From positions 3,162,001 to 3,226,000 of the forward strand of contig NZ_JAIFAG010000001.1 of assembly GCF_020012125.1 (NCBI RefSeq): DNA of 64,000 bases. The letters run 5' to 3'. This DNA comes from Hymenobacter psoromatis. Its GTDB lineage: Bacteria; Bacteroidota; Bacteroidia; Cytophagales; Hymenobacteraceae. This document shows positions 25,965 to 34,613 of the stretch, in pieces. A program made the position numbers and the translations under genes. The notes below the pieces were generated by a model, which ran no database searches, had not been told where the DNA came from, and saw only the letters and a program-made list of their open reading frames with translations. Numbering within the stretch: the stretch's first letter is position 1; each line of letters opens with the position of its first letter.

Positions 25965-26883
25965 GAGTAGATTTTTTAGCGGCGACCTGCCCAGATTTCC
26001 CTTGGGCTACTTTGTGCTTTTTTGTACTAATAACCTTGCCTGGCACCCCATCTCTGCTACCTAGGGCATTGCTATGCACGCCTTTGTCGTTCGTAGTAGG
26101 GGTAGGCGCGTCTTCGGGAGCCAGGCCGGGCGGCGGCGCGCCCAGCTCCAAAGCCTCGTCGTCGGTGGGTAGGCCCAGCTGCTGGCGGCGCGCCCGGCCC
26201 TGTATAGAGTCGGCGCGGGCCGAGGCTACCGAGTCGCGGGCGGCGCGGGCGGTCAGGGTATCGGCGGTGAGCACGGGCATGGTTTCCAGCTCGGCCTCAT
26301 CGAGGCGGCCAGCCGGCACCGCAATGCGGAAGGGCGGCGACGAGCTTTCGACCAGCCCGATGGCGGCCACCTTGCGGGCCACCTCGCTCTGCTTGCTGGC
26401 CTCCATGTAATCCGATTTCAGGGTGGTATAATCGGCGCGCAAATCCTCGGTTTCCTGCTTGAGCCGCTGAATGTTGCGATTCATACGGTTGCCGTAGTGC
26501 GTGTTGCCGATGTAGAATAGCGTGAGCAGCATCACGAAGAGCAGCTTGGGCAGGAAGCGCACCGGCAGGCCTTCACGAAACAACCCATCGAGGCCCGTGA
26601 AGCGGTCGAGCAGCGAAAACAGGCTCCAGCCAGTAGCAGTGCGGCCCTCGGCCGGCTCCCAGGCGGGGGTCGTAAACGCGGGTGCCGGCGCGGCGGGCTT
26701 GCGGGCTTTGGGGGGGGTAGGCGGTATGGGTTCGGGGGCCGGCGGGGGGGTAGGCGCGGCCACGGGCGGCGCGGCAGCTACGGCCGGCGGGGTCTCGTTC
26801 ACGGGCTCGGGCGCGCGGGGGGCACGCACGGTATTGGCGCGGGGCGGACCAGCCGCTACGGGACGTATCGTGTTACCGGCCAT
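25948..26883 (-). CDS. ftsL: FtsL-like division protein with long Pro/Ala-rich N-terminus
   Basis: 311 residues from the ATG at 26883, which lies 4 nt after the rsmH stop; an in-frame start at 26916 would overlap rsmH. Layout: about 90 residues rich in Pro and Ala in the cytoplasm, a membrane segment (LPKLLFVMLLTLFYIGNTHY, about 120-140), a coiled coil (MNRNIQRLKQETEDLRADYT), then a variable basic periplasmic part. Typical FtsL is about 100 residues, so this is a greatly extended form. The call depends on topology and its place between rsmH and ftsI. FtsL with FtsQ/B activates the FtsWI synthase. Confidence 0.85.
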   Translation of the reverse strand: MAGNTIRPVAAGPPRANTVRAPRAPEPVNETPPAVAAAPPVAAPTPPPAPEPIPPTPPKARKPAAPAPAFTTPAWEPAEGRTATGWSLFSLLDRFTGLDGLFREGLPVRFLPKLLFVMLLTLFYIGNTHYGNRMNRNIQRLKQETEDLRADYTTLKSDYMEASKQSEVARKVAAIGLVESSSPPFRIAVPAGRLDEAELETMPVLTADTLTARAARDSVASARADSIQGRARRQQLGLPTDDEALELGAPPPGLAPEDAPTPTTNDKGVHSNALGSRDGVPGKVISTKKHKVAQGKSGQVAAKKSTHEKQR

Positions 26884-26887
26884 GAGC

Positions 26888-27829
26888 TTACGCGGGAATA
26901 GAGGTTCGGACGCCAATGCGCAGCTTGGCGCTGCGGGCGCGGCTGTTGTGGGTTATTTCGTCGGCCGAAGCCTCTACTGGCTTGCGCGTGAGCGCCTCGA
27001 AAGGCAGGCTTACGCGGCCGTACAAATCCTTTTCGGCCTGGCCGAAAAACTTGCCCTGACTCAGGAAATTTTTCACCAGCCGGTCTTCCAGCGAGTGATA
27101 GCTCATCACTACCAAGCGGCCGCCGGGGCGTAGCACCTGGGCAGTTTGAGTCAGCATCTCTTGCAAAGCCGTCAGCTCATCATTCACCTCAATCCGCAGC
27201 GCCTGAAACACTTGCGCCAGGTATTTATTCTCCTTACCGCGCGCTACCACCGGCTGGATGGCGTGCTTCAGTTCCTGAATAGTGCGCAGCGGGCGCTGGC
27301 GGCGGGCCTGCACCACGGTCGCGGCCAGGGTGCGGGCGTTGGTGACCTCGCCGTACATGCCAAAAATGCGGTGCAGCGCGGCCTCGTCGTAGTCGTTGAG
27401 CACGTCGGCGGCGGTAGCCACGGTGCCATCCTGCGGGTCCATGCGCATATCCAGCGGCCCGTCGAAGCGGGTGCTGAAGCCCCGCGCGGCCGTGTCGAAC
27501 TGGTGCGACGACACCCCCAAATCGGCCAGCAGGCCATCCACGGGCAGGGCCTCGCGCCGGGCCAGCTCGGCCGTGAGGTGCCGAAAATTGGCCCGGATAA
27601 ACGTAAACTGCGGGCTGGCCAGCTCGGCAGCCTCGCGCTCGGCGGCCTCATCCTGGTCGAAACTATACAAATGACCCTCAGCAAATTGCTCCAGGATGCG
27701 CGCCGAGTGGCCGCCGCCGCCAAACGTAACGTCCACGTACCGGCCACCGGGAACTAGGTCGAGGCCAGCCAGGCATTCGGCCAGCATCACCGGGCGATGG
27801 TAGGCGGTATCGTTGGGGCGGGTGCTCAT
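26888..27829 (-). CDS. rsmH: 16S rRNA (cytosine(1402)-N(4))-methyltransferase RsmH
   Basis: 313 residues from the ATG at 27829 (STRPNDTAYHRPVMLAECLA), which overlaps the mraZ stop as ATGA. The SAM-binding motif is GRYVDVTFGGGGHSARIL; later segments include DGLLADLGVSSHQFD, GFSTRFDGPLDMRMD and RPGGRLVVMSYHSLEDRLVK, all characteristic of MraW/RsmH. It methylates C1402 in the ribosomal P-site region. The conserved second-place position in dcw supports the call. Confidence 0.97.
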   Translation of the reverse strand: MSTRPNDTAYHRPVMLAECLAGLDLVPGGRYVDVTFGGGGHSARILEQFAEGHLYSFDQDEAAEREAAELASPQFTFIRANFRHLTAELARREALPVDGLLADLGVSSHQFDTAARGFSTRFDGPLDMRMDPQDGTVATAADVLNDYDEAALHRIFGMYGEVTNARTLAATVVQARRQRPLRTIQELKHAIQPVVARGKENKYLAQVFQALRIEVNDELTALQEMLTQTAQVLRPGGRLVVMSYHSLEDRLVKNFLSQGKFFGQAEKDLYGRVSLPFEALTRKPVEASADEITHNSRARSAKLRIGVRTSIPA

Positions 27830-28308
27830 GCGGCCAGGCCGGGTAGCGCCGGCGTTTCGGGGGTGTCCGACAAGAACTTTTGGGCCAGTTTGGAGAACGC
27901 CTGCTGGTCTTTTATCAGATATTCGTCGTAGCGGGTGGGGTCCCACACTTCGCAGCGGTTGCCGAGGCCCACAATCACGGCGTCCTTTTCGAGGCCGGCG
28001 TAGCGGCGCATGGAGCCCGGCAGGCCAAAGCGCCCGATGCTGTCCAGTTCCACCTCCGTCATGCCCCGGAAAAAATTGCGCTGAAACTGCCGGTATTCCT
28101 CGTTGAATTCGTCCAGGGCCATCACTTTAGCGTGAATTAACTCCCAGGCCGAGCGCGGGTAGAGCACCAGGCAGGGCTCGAAGCCGCGCACCAGCACCAG
28201 CTGGTTGGCGTAGGCATCGGGCAGCGCCGCTTTCACCTTGGCAGGTAGCACCAGCCGACCTTTGGGGTCGAGCTTGCAGTCGTATTCGCCGGAGAGAAGC
28301 TGGTGCAT
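27826..28308 (-). CDS. mraZ: Transcriptional regulator MraZ
   Basis: 160 residues with two SpoVT/AbrB-like domains: DCKLDPKGRLVLPAKVKAAL near the N-terminus and VELDSIGRFGLPGSMRRYAG in the middle. MraZ is the first gene of the dcw cluster and in other bacteria represses or activates it by binding direct repeats upstream. Exactly such repeats, GTGG every 10 bp, lie upstream at 28380-28403. The C-terminal end has a short extension after the second domain, typical for Bacteroidota. Confidence 0.96.
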   Translation of the reverse strand: MHQLLSGEYDCKLDPKGRLVLPAKVKAALPDAYANQLVLVRGFEPCLVLYPRSAWELIHAKVMALDEFNEEYRQFQRNFFRGMTEVELDSIGRFGLPGSMRRYAGLEKDAVIVGLGNRCEVWDPTRYDEYLIKDQQAFSKLAQKFLSDTPETPALPGLAA

Positions 28309-28350
28309 GGATAGGGCAGGTAGGGCAGGGCAGCACCGCTACTAGGCTAG

Positions 28351-28358
28351 CAAAAGTA
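28351..28358 (-). promoter_or_regulatory. -7 promoter box of the mraZ/dcw operon
   Basis: Minus-strand TACTTTTG matches the Bacteroidota TAnnTTTG consensus exactly. Transcription would start near 28344, giving a leader of about 36 nt before the mraZ ATG at 28308. The MraZ box begins about 22 bp upstream of this element, over the -33 region. Confidence 0.65.
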
Positions 28359-28379
28359 CGAGTTGTTTTAAAAAACTCA

Positions 28380-28403
28380 CCACTTTCTACCACTTTCTAC
28401 CAC
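28380..28403 (-). promoter_or_regulatory. MraZ box: three GTGG direct repeats with 10-bp period
   Basis: On the minus strand GTGGTAGAAA occurs twice and is followed by a third GTGG; the GTGG cores are at 28400-28403, 28390-28393 and 28380-28383. The spacing, one helical turn, equals that of known MraZ operators (TGGGN-N5 repeats in E. coli). It overlaps the -33 region of the dcw promoter, which suggests autorepression. Confidence 0.8.
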
Positions 28404-28815
28404 GCAGCTAAAAGGCCATTTTCTGGCTATAGTGGGCATTTTTAATCTTTATGCAACAATGTTACTCACTTAAAATCCAGGCTAGGATGCCATTTTGGTC
28501 CCGGTTAGCGGCGAGGAATTCAATGTCTGAAATTTTTATTTTTTACGAAGCAATGTTGCAAAAATTGAACGATTCATCCTAACAGCTTGCTGGTTGCAGG
28601 GCGGGGCTATGCCAGGCTTAGCTGATACGCCCCGTATTTCCGCGCTTCATTGCGCGTGGTGGGCGGGCAGGCCGCTACCCCACGGTAGTCAGCCAGCGCA
28701 AGCGGCCGTGGCTACCCGTTTTTAAGTACTTTTCGCCCGATACAGCCGCACGTCTCCTTCGGGAGGAGGCAGCCGTTTAGGAATCATCCATCTCCTACCC
28801 TACCCCCTCCCACCC
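28404..28815. other. Intergenic region between divergent dcw operon and GH30 gene
   Basis: No convincing coding region. The part near 28430-28580 is AT-rich. A weak promoter-like TACTTTTC (28727-28734, last base off the TAnnTTTG consensus) lies 82 nt before the GH30 ATG, and a short hairpin CTCCTTCGGGAGGAG is at about 28754-28768. No long palindrome of the kind found elsewhere in the window is present here. Confidence 0.5.
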
Positions 28816-30222
28816 ATGAAAAGCGCTTCGTTCTACTGGCTATTGGCTGCCTGCTCAGCGATTGGCTTGCTACCGGCCCAGGCCCAGCGCGCGGGCCACG
28901 TGCAGGCCTGGGTCACTACCCCCGACCAGCAGCAGCTACTGCGCCGGCAGCCGGGTGCCCTCCAGTTTGGCCCTACCCCCCCGGCCGGGGCCGTGATTGA
29001 GGTAGACGATAGCCAGACCTACCAGACGATGGCTGGCTTCGGCTACTGTCTCACCGGGGGCAGCGCCGAGCTGCTGGCCGCCATGAGTGCCCCGGCGCGG
29101 GCGAAGCTGCTGCGCGAGCTGTTCGGCACCGGGCCCACTGACATCGGCGTGAGCTATTTGCGCCTGAGTATCGGGGCTTCGGACCTCGACGCGACGGTGT
29201 TCAGCTACGACGACCTGCCGGCGGGCCAGACCGACCCCACGCTGGCGCGCTTCAGCCTGGCCCCGGATGAAAAGTACCTGCTTCCAGTGTTGAAGGAGAT
29301 TCTGACTATTAATCCTACCCTCCAGCTGCTGGGCTCGCCCTGGAGCCCGCCCGCCTGGATGAAGACCAACGAGGCCAGCAAGGGGGGTAGCCTCCGGCCG
29401 GAGTACTATGGCGCGTATGCGCAGTATTTTGTGAAATACCTGCAAGCCATGCAGGCCCGCGGCATTACCGTGGCGGCCATCACGCCCCAGAACGAGCCGC
29501 TGCACCCCGGCAACAACCCCAGCCTGCTGCTGCCGGCCGAAGCGGAGGCCGAATTTATTGGCCGGTACCTGGGGCCGGCCATCAAGGCGGCGGGGCTGAA
29601 AACCAAGATTATCTGCTACGACCACAACGCCGACCGGCCCGACTACCCGCTCACGGTGCTCGGCAGCGCGGCGGCCTACCCCTACGTGGATGGCTCGGCC
29701 TTTCACCTCTACGCCGGGGCCATTGAGGCGCTGAGCCAGGTGCACGACGCTTTTCCGAAGAAGAATATCTACTTCACGGAGCAGTGGGTAGGCGCGAAAA
29801 CCGACTTTGCAGGCAACCTCGACTGGCACACCAAAACCCTATTTATCGGCGCGCCGCGCAACTGGGCCCGCACTGTGCTGGAGTGGAACCTGGCCGCCGA
29901 CCCGCAGCAAAAACCCTACACGCCCGGCGGCTGCACCGAGTGCCTGGGCGCGCTCACGCTGGCCCCCGGCGACCAGGTGACGCGCAATGTAGCCTATTAC
30001 CTGGTGGCCCACAGCAGCAAATGGGTGCGGCCGGGCGCGGTGCGCATCGGCTCCAGCAGCCCGGCAGAACTACCCAACGTGGCCTACCGCACGCCCGCCG
30101 ACGGGCACGTGGTGCTGGTGCTCAACGCCCGGCCAACGCCCCAAACCTTTGGCCTGCGCTACCAAGGGCGGGCCGTGGCGGCGACGCTGCCGGCCGGGGC
30201 CGTGGGCACCTACGTGTGGTAG
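28816..30222 (+). CDS. Secreted glycoside hydrolase family 30 (glucosylceramidase/beta-glucanase type)
   Basis: 468 residues with a signal peptide ending LLPAQAQ. The (beta/alpha)8 fold shows MAGFGYCLTGGSAELL, VSYLRLSIGASD, LLGSPWSPPAWMKTNEASKG, and the two catalytic glutamates: Glu227 in AITPQNEPL (acid/base) and Glu322 in IYFTEQW (nucleophile). A small C-terminal beta-sandwich begins near residue 390. The best guess is GH30 subfamily 1 or 3, acting on beta-glucosides or beta-1,6-glucan; the exact substrate is unclear. A GH3 gene follows on the same strand and could finish oligosaccharide hydrolysis. Confidence 0.9.
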   Translation: MKSASFYWLLAACSAIGLLPAQAQRAGHVQAWVTTPDQQQLLRRQPGALQFGPTPPAGAVIEVDDSQTYQTMAGFGYCLTGGSAELLAAMSAPARAKLLRELFGTGPTDIGVSYLRLSIGASDLDATVFSYDDLPAGQTDPTLARFSLAPDEKYLLPVLKEILTINPTLQLLGSPWSPPAWMKTNEASKGGSLRPEYYGAYAQYFVKYLQAMQARGITVAAITPQNEPLHPGNNPSLLLPAEAEAEFIGRYLGPAIKAAGLKTKIICYDHNADRPDYPLTVLGSAAAYPYVDGSAFHLYAGAIEALSQVHDAFPKKNIYFTEQWVGAKTDFAGNLDWHTKTLFIGAPRNWARTVLEWNLAADPQQKPYTPGGCTECLGALTLAPGDQVTRNVAYYLVAHSSKWVRPGAVRIGSSSPAELPNVAYRTPADGHVVLVLNARPTPQTFGLRYQGRAVAATLPAGAVGTYVW

Positions 30223-30410
30223 TGTTTGGGTGGCGGGCGAAGGCTTTGAAGCGGTACTTGGCTGCCGGTATCTATACTGAAGTAGTCGGCGCGGCCGCTT
30301 CGCCGCTCCTCCGCCCCATAACTAACCTTTGCCAAAAACCAATTACTCCGCACGCCGCCGCGCTGCCGTTCTTTACCAGCTAAACATATTTCTTGTTTTA
30401 GCCCTATTTC

Positions 30411-32771
30411 ATGTTTCCTTCCCGCACCCTGGGCCTGGCCGCGCTGCTACTGGCCGGCACCTGCGCCACGCACGCCCAAAAAGCCCCCAAAGCCGCCCGG
30501 CCCGCCAAGACCCGCGCCTACGTCCCTACCCCCCCCGCCGAGGTGGACCGCCGCGTGGAGGCCCTGCTGAGCCAGATGACGCTGGCCGAAAAAGTGGGCC
30601 AGATGACCCAGATAACGCTAGCCGTGGTGGCCAAGGGCAAGAGCCGCTACGCCAGCGACTCGCCCTTTGGCCTCGATGACAGCCGGCTGCGCGATGCGCT
30701 GGTGACCTACCACGTGGGCTCCATTATTAACTCGACCGATGACCGGGCGTGCACGCCGGCCGTGTGGTACGCCTTGCAGCAGCAGATGCAGGCCGTGGCC
30801 GCGCAGGACCGCCTCAAGATTCCGATGCTGTATGGTATCGACGCCATTCATGGCGAAACCTACACCACCGGGGCCACTTTTTTTCCGCAGGAAATAGCAC
30901 AGGCGGCTAGCCGCAACCGGGCGCTGGTGCGGCGCGGGGCCGAGATTACGGCCTACGAAACGCGGGCCAGCAGCATTCCGTGGGCCTTTTCGCCGGTACT
31001 GGACCTGGGCTCCGACCCGCGCTCGCCGCGGCTCTGGGAAACGTTTGGCGAAGACCCGTATTTGGGGGCCGAGATGGGCCGCCAAATCGTGAAGGGCTAC
31101 GAGGGCGAGGCCAACGACATCGGCAATCCGGTGCACGTGGCAGCCAGCATCAAGCACTTTATGGGCTACCAAGTGCCGATGTCGGGCAAGGACCGCACGA
31201 ATGCCAGCATCTCGGACGAATCGCTGATGGAGTACCATTGGCCCGCTTTCAAGGCCGCCATCGAGGCTGGGGCTCATACCATGATGATAAATTCGGGGCT
31301 GATAAACGGGGTACCGATGCACGCCAACCACGCCCTGCTGACCACGCTGGTGAAGGAAAAAATGGGCTTTAAGGGCCTATTAGTGACCGACTGGCAGGAT
31401 ATTGAAAACCTCTTTTCCCGCGACCACCTCGCCGCCTCGCCCAAGGAAGCCATTAAAATGGCCATTAATGCGGGCATTGATATGTCGATGGTGCCGTATC
31501 AGTACGAAGCCTTCTGCAAGGGCCTCACCGAGCTGGTGCAAGAGGGCCAGGTGCCCCAGAGCCGCGTGGACGACGCCGTGCGCCGCATTTTGCGCGTGAA
31601 AGTGGAGCTGGGCTTGTTTGAGCGCCCCGTCACGAATCCCAAGGACTACCCGCTTTTCGGCAGCGCCGAGTTTACCCGCGCTTCGTACCAGACGGCGGCC
31701 GAGGCCATTACGCTGCTCAAAAACCAGGACAATCTCTTACCCCTCGCCAAAACGACGAAGGTGCTCGTGACCGGCCCCAACGCCAACTCGATGCGCACGC
31801 TCAACGGCGGCTGGAGCTACTCGTGGCAGGGTGCCAAGGCGGAGGAATTTACGAGCCAGTACAACACGATTCTGGAGGCAGTGCAGCATAAAATCGGGGC
31901 CGCCAACGTGCAATACGTGCCCGGCGTGAGCTACGGCACCGGCCCCAACGCCAAGTACTACGACGAGCAGGCCGACCACCTGGAGGAGGCCGTGGCCGCC
32001 GCCGCGCAGGCCGACGTGGTGCTGCTGTGCCTGGGTGAAAACAGCTACGCCGAAAAACCCGGCGACCTCAACGACTTGTACCTGAGCGACCTGCAAACCC
32101 AGCTGGCCCAGCGCCTGGCCGCCACCGGCAAACCCGTGGTGCTGGTGCTAAACGAGGGCCGGCCGCGCCTCATCAGCCGCTTCGAGCCGGGCATGAAGGC
32201 GGTGGTGCAGACGTATTTGCCCAGCAATTTTGGCGGCGACGCGCTGGCCGATATTCTGTGGGGCGATGTAAACCCGTCGGGCAAATTGCCTTATACCTAC
32301 CCCCGCTACCCCAACTCGCTGGTGGGCTACATCCACAAGTATTCGGAGGAGCAAAAAGCCGCCGCGGGCTCGTATGACTACGCGGCCGACTTCAACCCGC
32401 AGTACCGCTTTGGCGAAGGCCTGAGCTACACTACCTTCAAATACAGTAATTTAACGGTGGACAAAACCACTTTTGCAGCCGCCGACCAGGTGACCGTGAC
32501 GGTGCAGGTAACGAACACCGGCCAGCGCGAGGGTAAGGAAGCCGTGCACCTCTACTCCTCAGACCTGGCCGCCAGCCAGATAGCGCCCGATATGCGCCGC
32601 CTGCGCCGCTTCGATAAGCTTTCCCTAAAGCCCGGCGAGACCCGGACCGTGACCTTTACCCTACCCATGCGCGAGCTGGGCTACTCCGGCCCCACCGGCC
32701 AGCCGGTGCTGGAGCCCGGCGAGTTTGAGCTGCGCGTGGGGGACTTGACTAAGCGGATTACGCTGCAGTAG
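30411..32771 (+). CDS. bglX: Periplasmic beta-glucosidase, glycoside hydrolase family 3
   Basis: 786 residues with a signal peptide (LGLAALLLAGTCATHA). The N-terminal GH3 barrel contains YGIDAIHGETYTTGATFFPQ, SPVLDLGSDPRSPRLWETFG and the nucleophile segment GLLVTDWQD (Asp327). The GH3-C domain (ITLLKNQDNLLPLAK) is followed by a fibronectin-III-like domain (EGKEAVHLYSSD). This is the BglX-type architecture and length. It probably cleaves beta-glucosides released by the neighbouring GH30 and GH5 enzymes in the periplasm. The symbol is by architecture only. Confidence 0.92.
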   Translation: MFPSRTLGLAALLLAGTCATHAQKAPKAARPAKTRAYVPTPPAEVDRRVEALLSQMTLAEKVGQMTQITLAVVAKGKSRYASDSPFGLDDSRLRDALVTYHVGSIINSTDDRACTPAVWYALQQQMQAVAAQDRLKIPMLYGIDAIHGETYTTGATFFPQEIAQAASRNRALVRRGAEITAYETRASSIPWAFSPVLDLGSDPRSPRLWETFGEDPYLGAEMGRQIVKGYEGEANDIGNPVHVAASIKHFMGYQVPMSGKDRTNASISDESLMEYHWPAFKAAIEAGAHTMMINSGLINGVPMHANHALLTTLVKEKMGFKGLLVTDWQDIENLFSRDHLAASPKEAIKMAINAGIDMSMVPYQYEAFCKGLTELVQEGQVPQSRVDDAVRRILRVKVELGLFERPVTNPKDYPLFGSAEFTRASYQTAAEAITLLKNQDNLLPLAKTTKVLVTGPNANSMRTLNGGWSYSWQGAKAEEFTSQYNTILEAVQHKIGAANVQYVPGVSYGTGPNAKYYDEQADHLEEAVAAAAQADVVLLCLGENSYAEKPGDLNDLYLSDLQTQLAQRLAATGKPVVLVLNEGRPRLISRFEPGMKAVVQTYLPSNFGGDALADILWGDVNPSGKLPYTYPRYPNSLVGYIHKYSEEQKAAAGSYDYAADFNPQYRFGEGLSYTTFKYSNLTVDKTTFAAADQVTVTVQVTNTGQREGKEAVHLYSSDLAASQIAPDMRRLRRFDKLSLKPGETRTVTFTLPMRELGYSGPTGQPVLEPGEFELRVGDLTKRITLQ

Positions 32772-32797
32772 AGGCAATAATAAACACGTAACCCAAG

Positions 32798-32896
32798 GGC
32801 CGTCATGCTGAGCTTGTCGAAGCATCTCTACCACGCCGTTAGACTACTAATCCAACGGCGTGGTAGAGATGCTTCGACAAGCTCAGCATGACGGCC
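32798..32896. repeat. Family-B palindrome with perfect 43-nt arms
   Basis: Arms 32798-32840 and 32854-32896, 13-nt loop, perfectly complementary. It carries the CATGCTGAGCTTGTCGAAG word, with GTAG/CTAC next to GAGATGC as in the other family members. It lies between the GH3 gene and a small AT-rich gene, and its right arm continues into an open frame that is probably not translated. Confidence 0.9.
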
Positions 32897-32934
32897 TAAT
32901 TGATTTTTGGCGATTTTCTAAACAGTTTCACAGT

Positions 32935-33258
32935 GTGAATTTTATAAAAAACTTACCTCGAAACGCTAAACTCACGATACTGCTAGTAGTCTTTAGCTCT
33001 ATTCTGTACAACGTCTATGAATTCCGAATAAAAAGGTCTTTATCGTTGTACGGTGTGCTAGTTCCAGCTCAAGTGACATCGGTGACTTTCGCAAGAGGAT
33101 ACATTACTGATATAACATATAAATACAAAAACGTAATTTATAAAAATTACACGAGCGGAATAAAATACCGAAGCATTATCGGAGACACAGTCCTTATAAA
33201 GCTCTTACCTGATGACCCTGGGGGAATGATTATTTTTATCAAAGAACAAAAAAAATGA
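32935..33258 (+). CDS. Small AT-rich membrane-anchored protein, function unknown
   Basis: 107 residues if the GTG at 32935 is used; an in-frame ATG at 32860 lies inside the right arm of a palindrome and would add a repeat-encoded extension, so I reject it. One N-terminal membrane segment (KLTILLVVFSSILYNVYEF) precedes a beta-rich domain (VLVPAQVTSVTFARGYITDI, DTVLIKLLPDDP) that recalls small DUF3592-like proteins, without certainty. Base composition is far lower in GC than the neighbours, with many AAA, ATA and TTA codons. It stands alone between secreted glycosidases. This points to recent acquisition or a lineage-specific gene. Confidence 0.6.
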   Translation: MNFIKNLPRNAKLTILLVVFSSILYNVYEFRIKRSLSLYGVLVPAQVTSVTFARGYITDITYKYKNVIYKNYTSGIKYRSIIGDTVLIKLLPDDPGGMIIFIKEQKK

Positions 33259-33280
33259 TTACTTATAAAAGAGCTTTTAC

Positions 33281-34573
33281 ATGAAAATCACCCTTGTCGC
33301 GTTGCTCAGCCTAGCTAGCCTAGCCCACGCGCAGCAGGCGCCCCTACTGCGTGCCGAAGGCCCCAAAATCGTGGATGCCCAGCACCGCGAGGTGCTGCTG
33401 CGCGGCATGAACCTGGGCGGCTGGCTGTTGCAGGAAGGATACATGATGAAGCCCGGCTACGGCGGCACCCAGGGTTCGGTGAAAAAAGTGCTGTACGCGG
33501 CGGGGCTGAGCGACGCGGCGGTGGAAAAATTCTACCAGCAGTACCGGGACAATTTTATCACGAAGGCCGATATTGATTTTATTGCGCAACAGGGCTTTAA
33601 CTGTATTCGCCTACCCCTGCACTACGACCTGTTTCTGACCCCGGCGCAGCGGGCGGTGCGCAACGGCGTGATTCGGGGAACGGTGCCGTATGCTGATTAC
33701 GTGGCGAAGCTAAAGGAATGGCAGCAGAAAGGCGAGCTGTTTAAGGAGCCGGCCCGGCTCGAAGCCATTCGGATTATTGACCAGACGCTGGTCTGGTGCG
33801 CGGCCAATAAGCTATACGTGGTGCTGGATTTGCACGCCGCACCGGGCGCGCAGGGTACCGACTCGAACATCGCCGATGCCTTGCAGCCCAACGACTTCTG
33901 GAACGAGCCGGTGTACCAGGAAATGACCAATGGGCTGTGGGCCACGTTGGCCCGGCGCTATAAAAACGACGGCCGCATTGCCATGTACGACCTTATCAAT
34001 GAGCCTAATAACGTGCCCGGCGGCAACCCGCCCATCCAGGCCATGTTTGAGAAGCTCATCAACACGGTGCGCGCCCAGGGCGACCAGCACCTGCTGCTGC
34101 TGGAGGGCAATGGCTACGGCAACAACTATAATTCTATCGAGAAAAAGACCTTCACGCACCAGGAGAACCTGGTGTATAACGCGCACCGGTACAGCATTTT
34201 GCCCAAATATCCGCTCAGTAATGCCGTGGACGCCAGCAACCCTGACGCTAACCAGCTCGGGGCCATTGGCAATTTGCTGCGCTTTCGGGCGGCGCAAAAC
34301 GTACCGGTGTGGGTGGGCGAAACCGGCGAAAACAGCGCGCAGTGGATGGGCGAGGCTGCCCGTAACCTCAACAGCGTGGGCATCGGCTGGTGCAACTGGA
34401 CCTACAAGCGCTTTAGCGACAAGCCAATTGCGGCGCTGCTGCGCATCAGGCTGCCCTACCCGGTCGATGTGAAGTCGGCCGCCGATTTGCCGGTTATTTT
34501 GGAAAATATCAAATTCCAGAATTGCGTACTGAACCCGGAGGTGATTGCCGCGCTGAAGGCGGAATTGAAGTAA
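33281..34573 (+). CDS. Secreted glycoside hydrolase family 5
   Basis: 430 residues with a signal peptide (MKITLVALLSLASLAHAQQ). GH5 features are LLRGMNLGGWLLQEGYM, FNCIRLPLHYDLF, LDLHAAPGAQGTDSN, the acid/base Glu241 in MYDLINEPNN and the nucleophile Glu347 in VWVGETGENS, followed by GIGWCNWTYKRF. The motif set resembles exo-beta-1,3-glucanase-like GH5 (subfamily 9 or relatives) more than classical cellulases; this is an impression, not a search. With the GH30 and GH3 genes it suggests processing of beta-glucans from fungal or algal walls. Confidence 0.88.
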   Translation: MKITLVALLSLASLAHAQQAPLLRAEGPKIVDAQHREVLLRGMNLGGWLLQEGYMMKPGYGGTQGSVKKVLYAAGLSDAAVEKFYQQYRDNFITKADIDFIAQQGFNCIRLPLHYDLFLTPAQRAVRNGVIRGTVPYADYVAKLKEWQQKGELFKEPARLEAIRIIDQTLVWCAANKLYVVLDLHAAPGAQGTDSNIADALQPNDFWNEPVYQEMTNGLWATLARRYKNDGRIAMYDLINEPNNVPGGNPPIQAMFEKLINTVRAQGDQHLLLLEGNGYGNNYNSIEKKTFTHQENLVYNAHRYSILPKYPLSNAVDASNPDANQLGAIGNLLRFRAAQNVPVWVGETGENSAQWMGEAARNLNSVGIGWCNWTYKRFSDKPIAALLRIRLPYPVDVKSAADLPVILENIKFQNCVLNPEVIAALKAELK

Positions 34574-34613
34574 TTTTCGTCGTCCTTCCTCAGCTACATT
34601 TAGTCCTTACCCC

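Noticed and set aside
28376-28403. Short direct repeats upstream of mraZ considered as a CRISPR-like array
   Set aside because: Period is 10 bp with no spacers; it fits an MraZ operator.
32860-32934. Upstream ATG extension of the small AT-rich gene
   Set aside because: The extension lies in the right arm of a palindrome and encodes repeat sequence; the GTG at 32935 gives a membrane-protein start.
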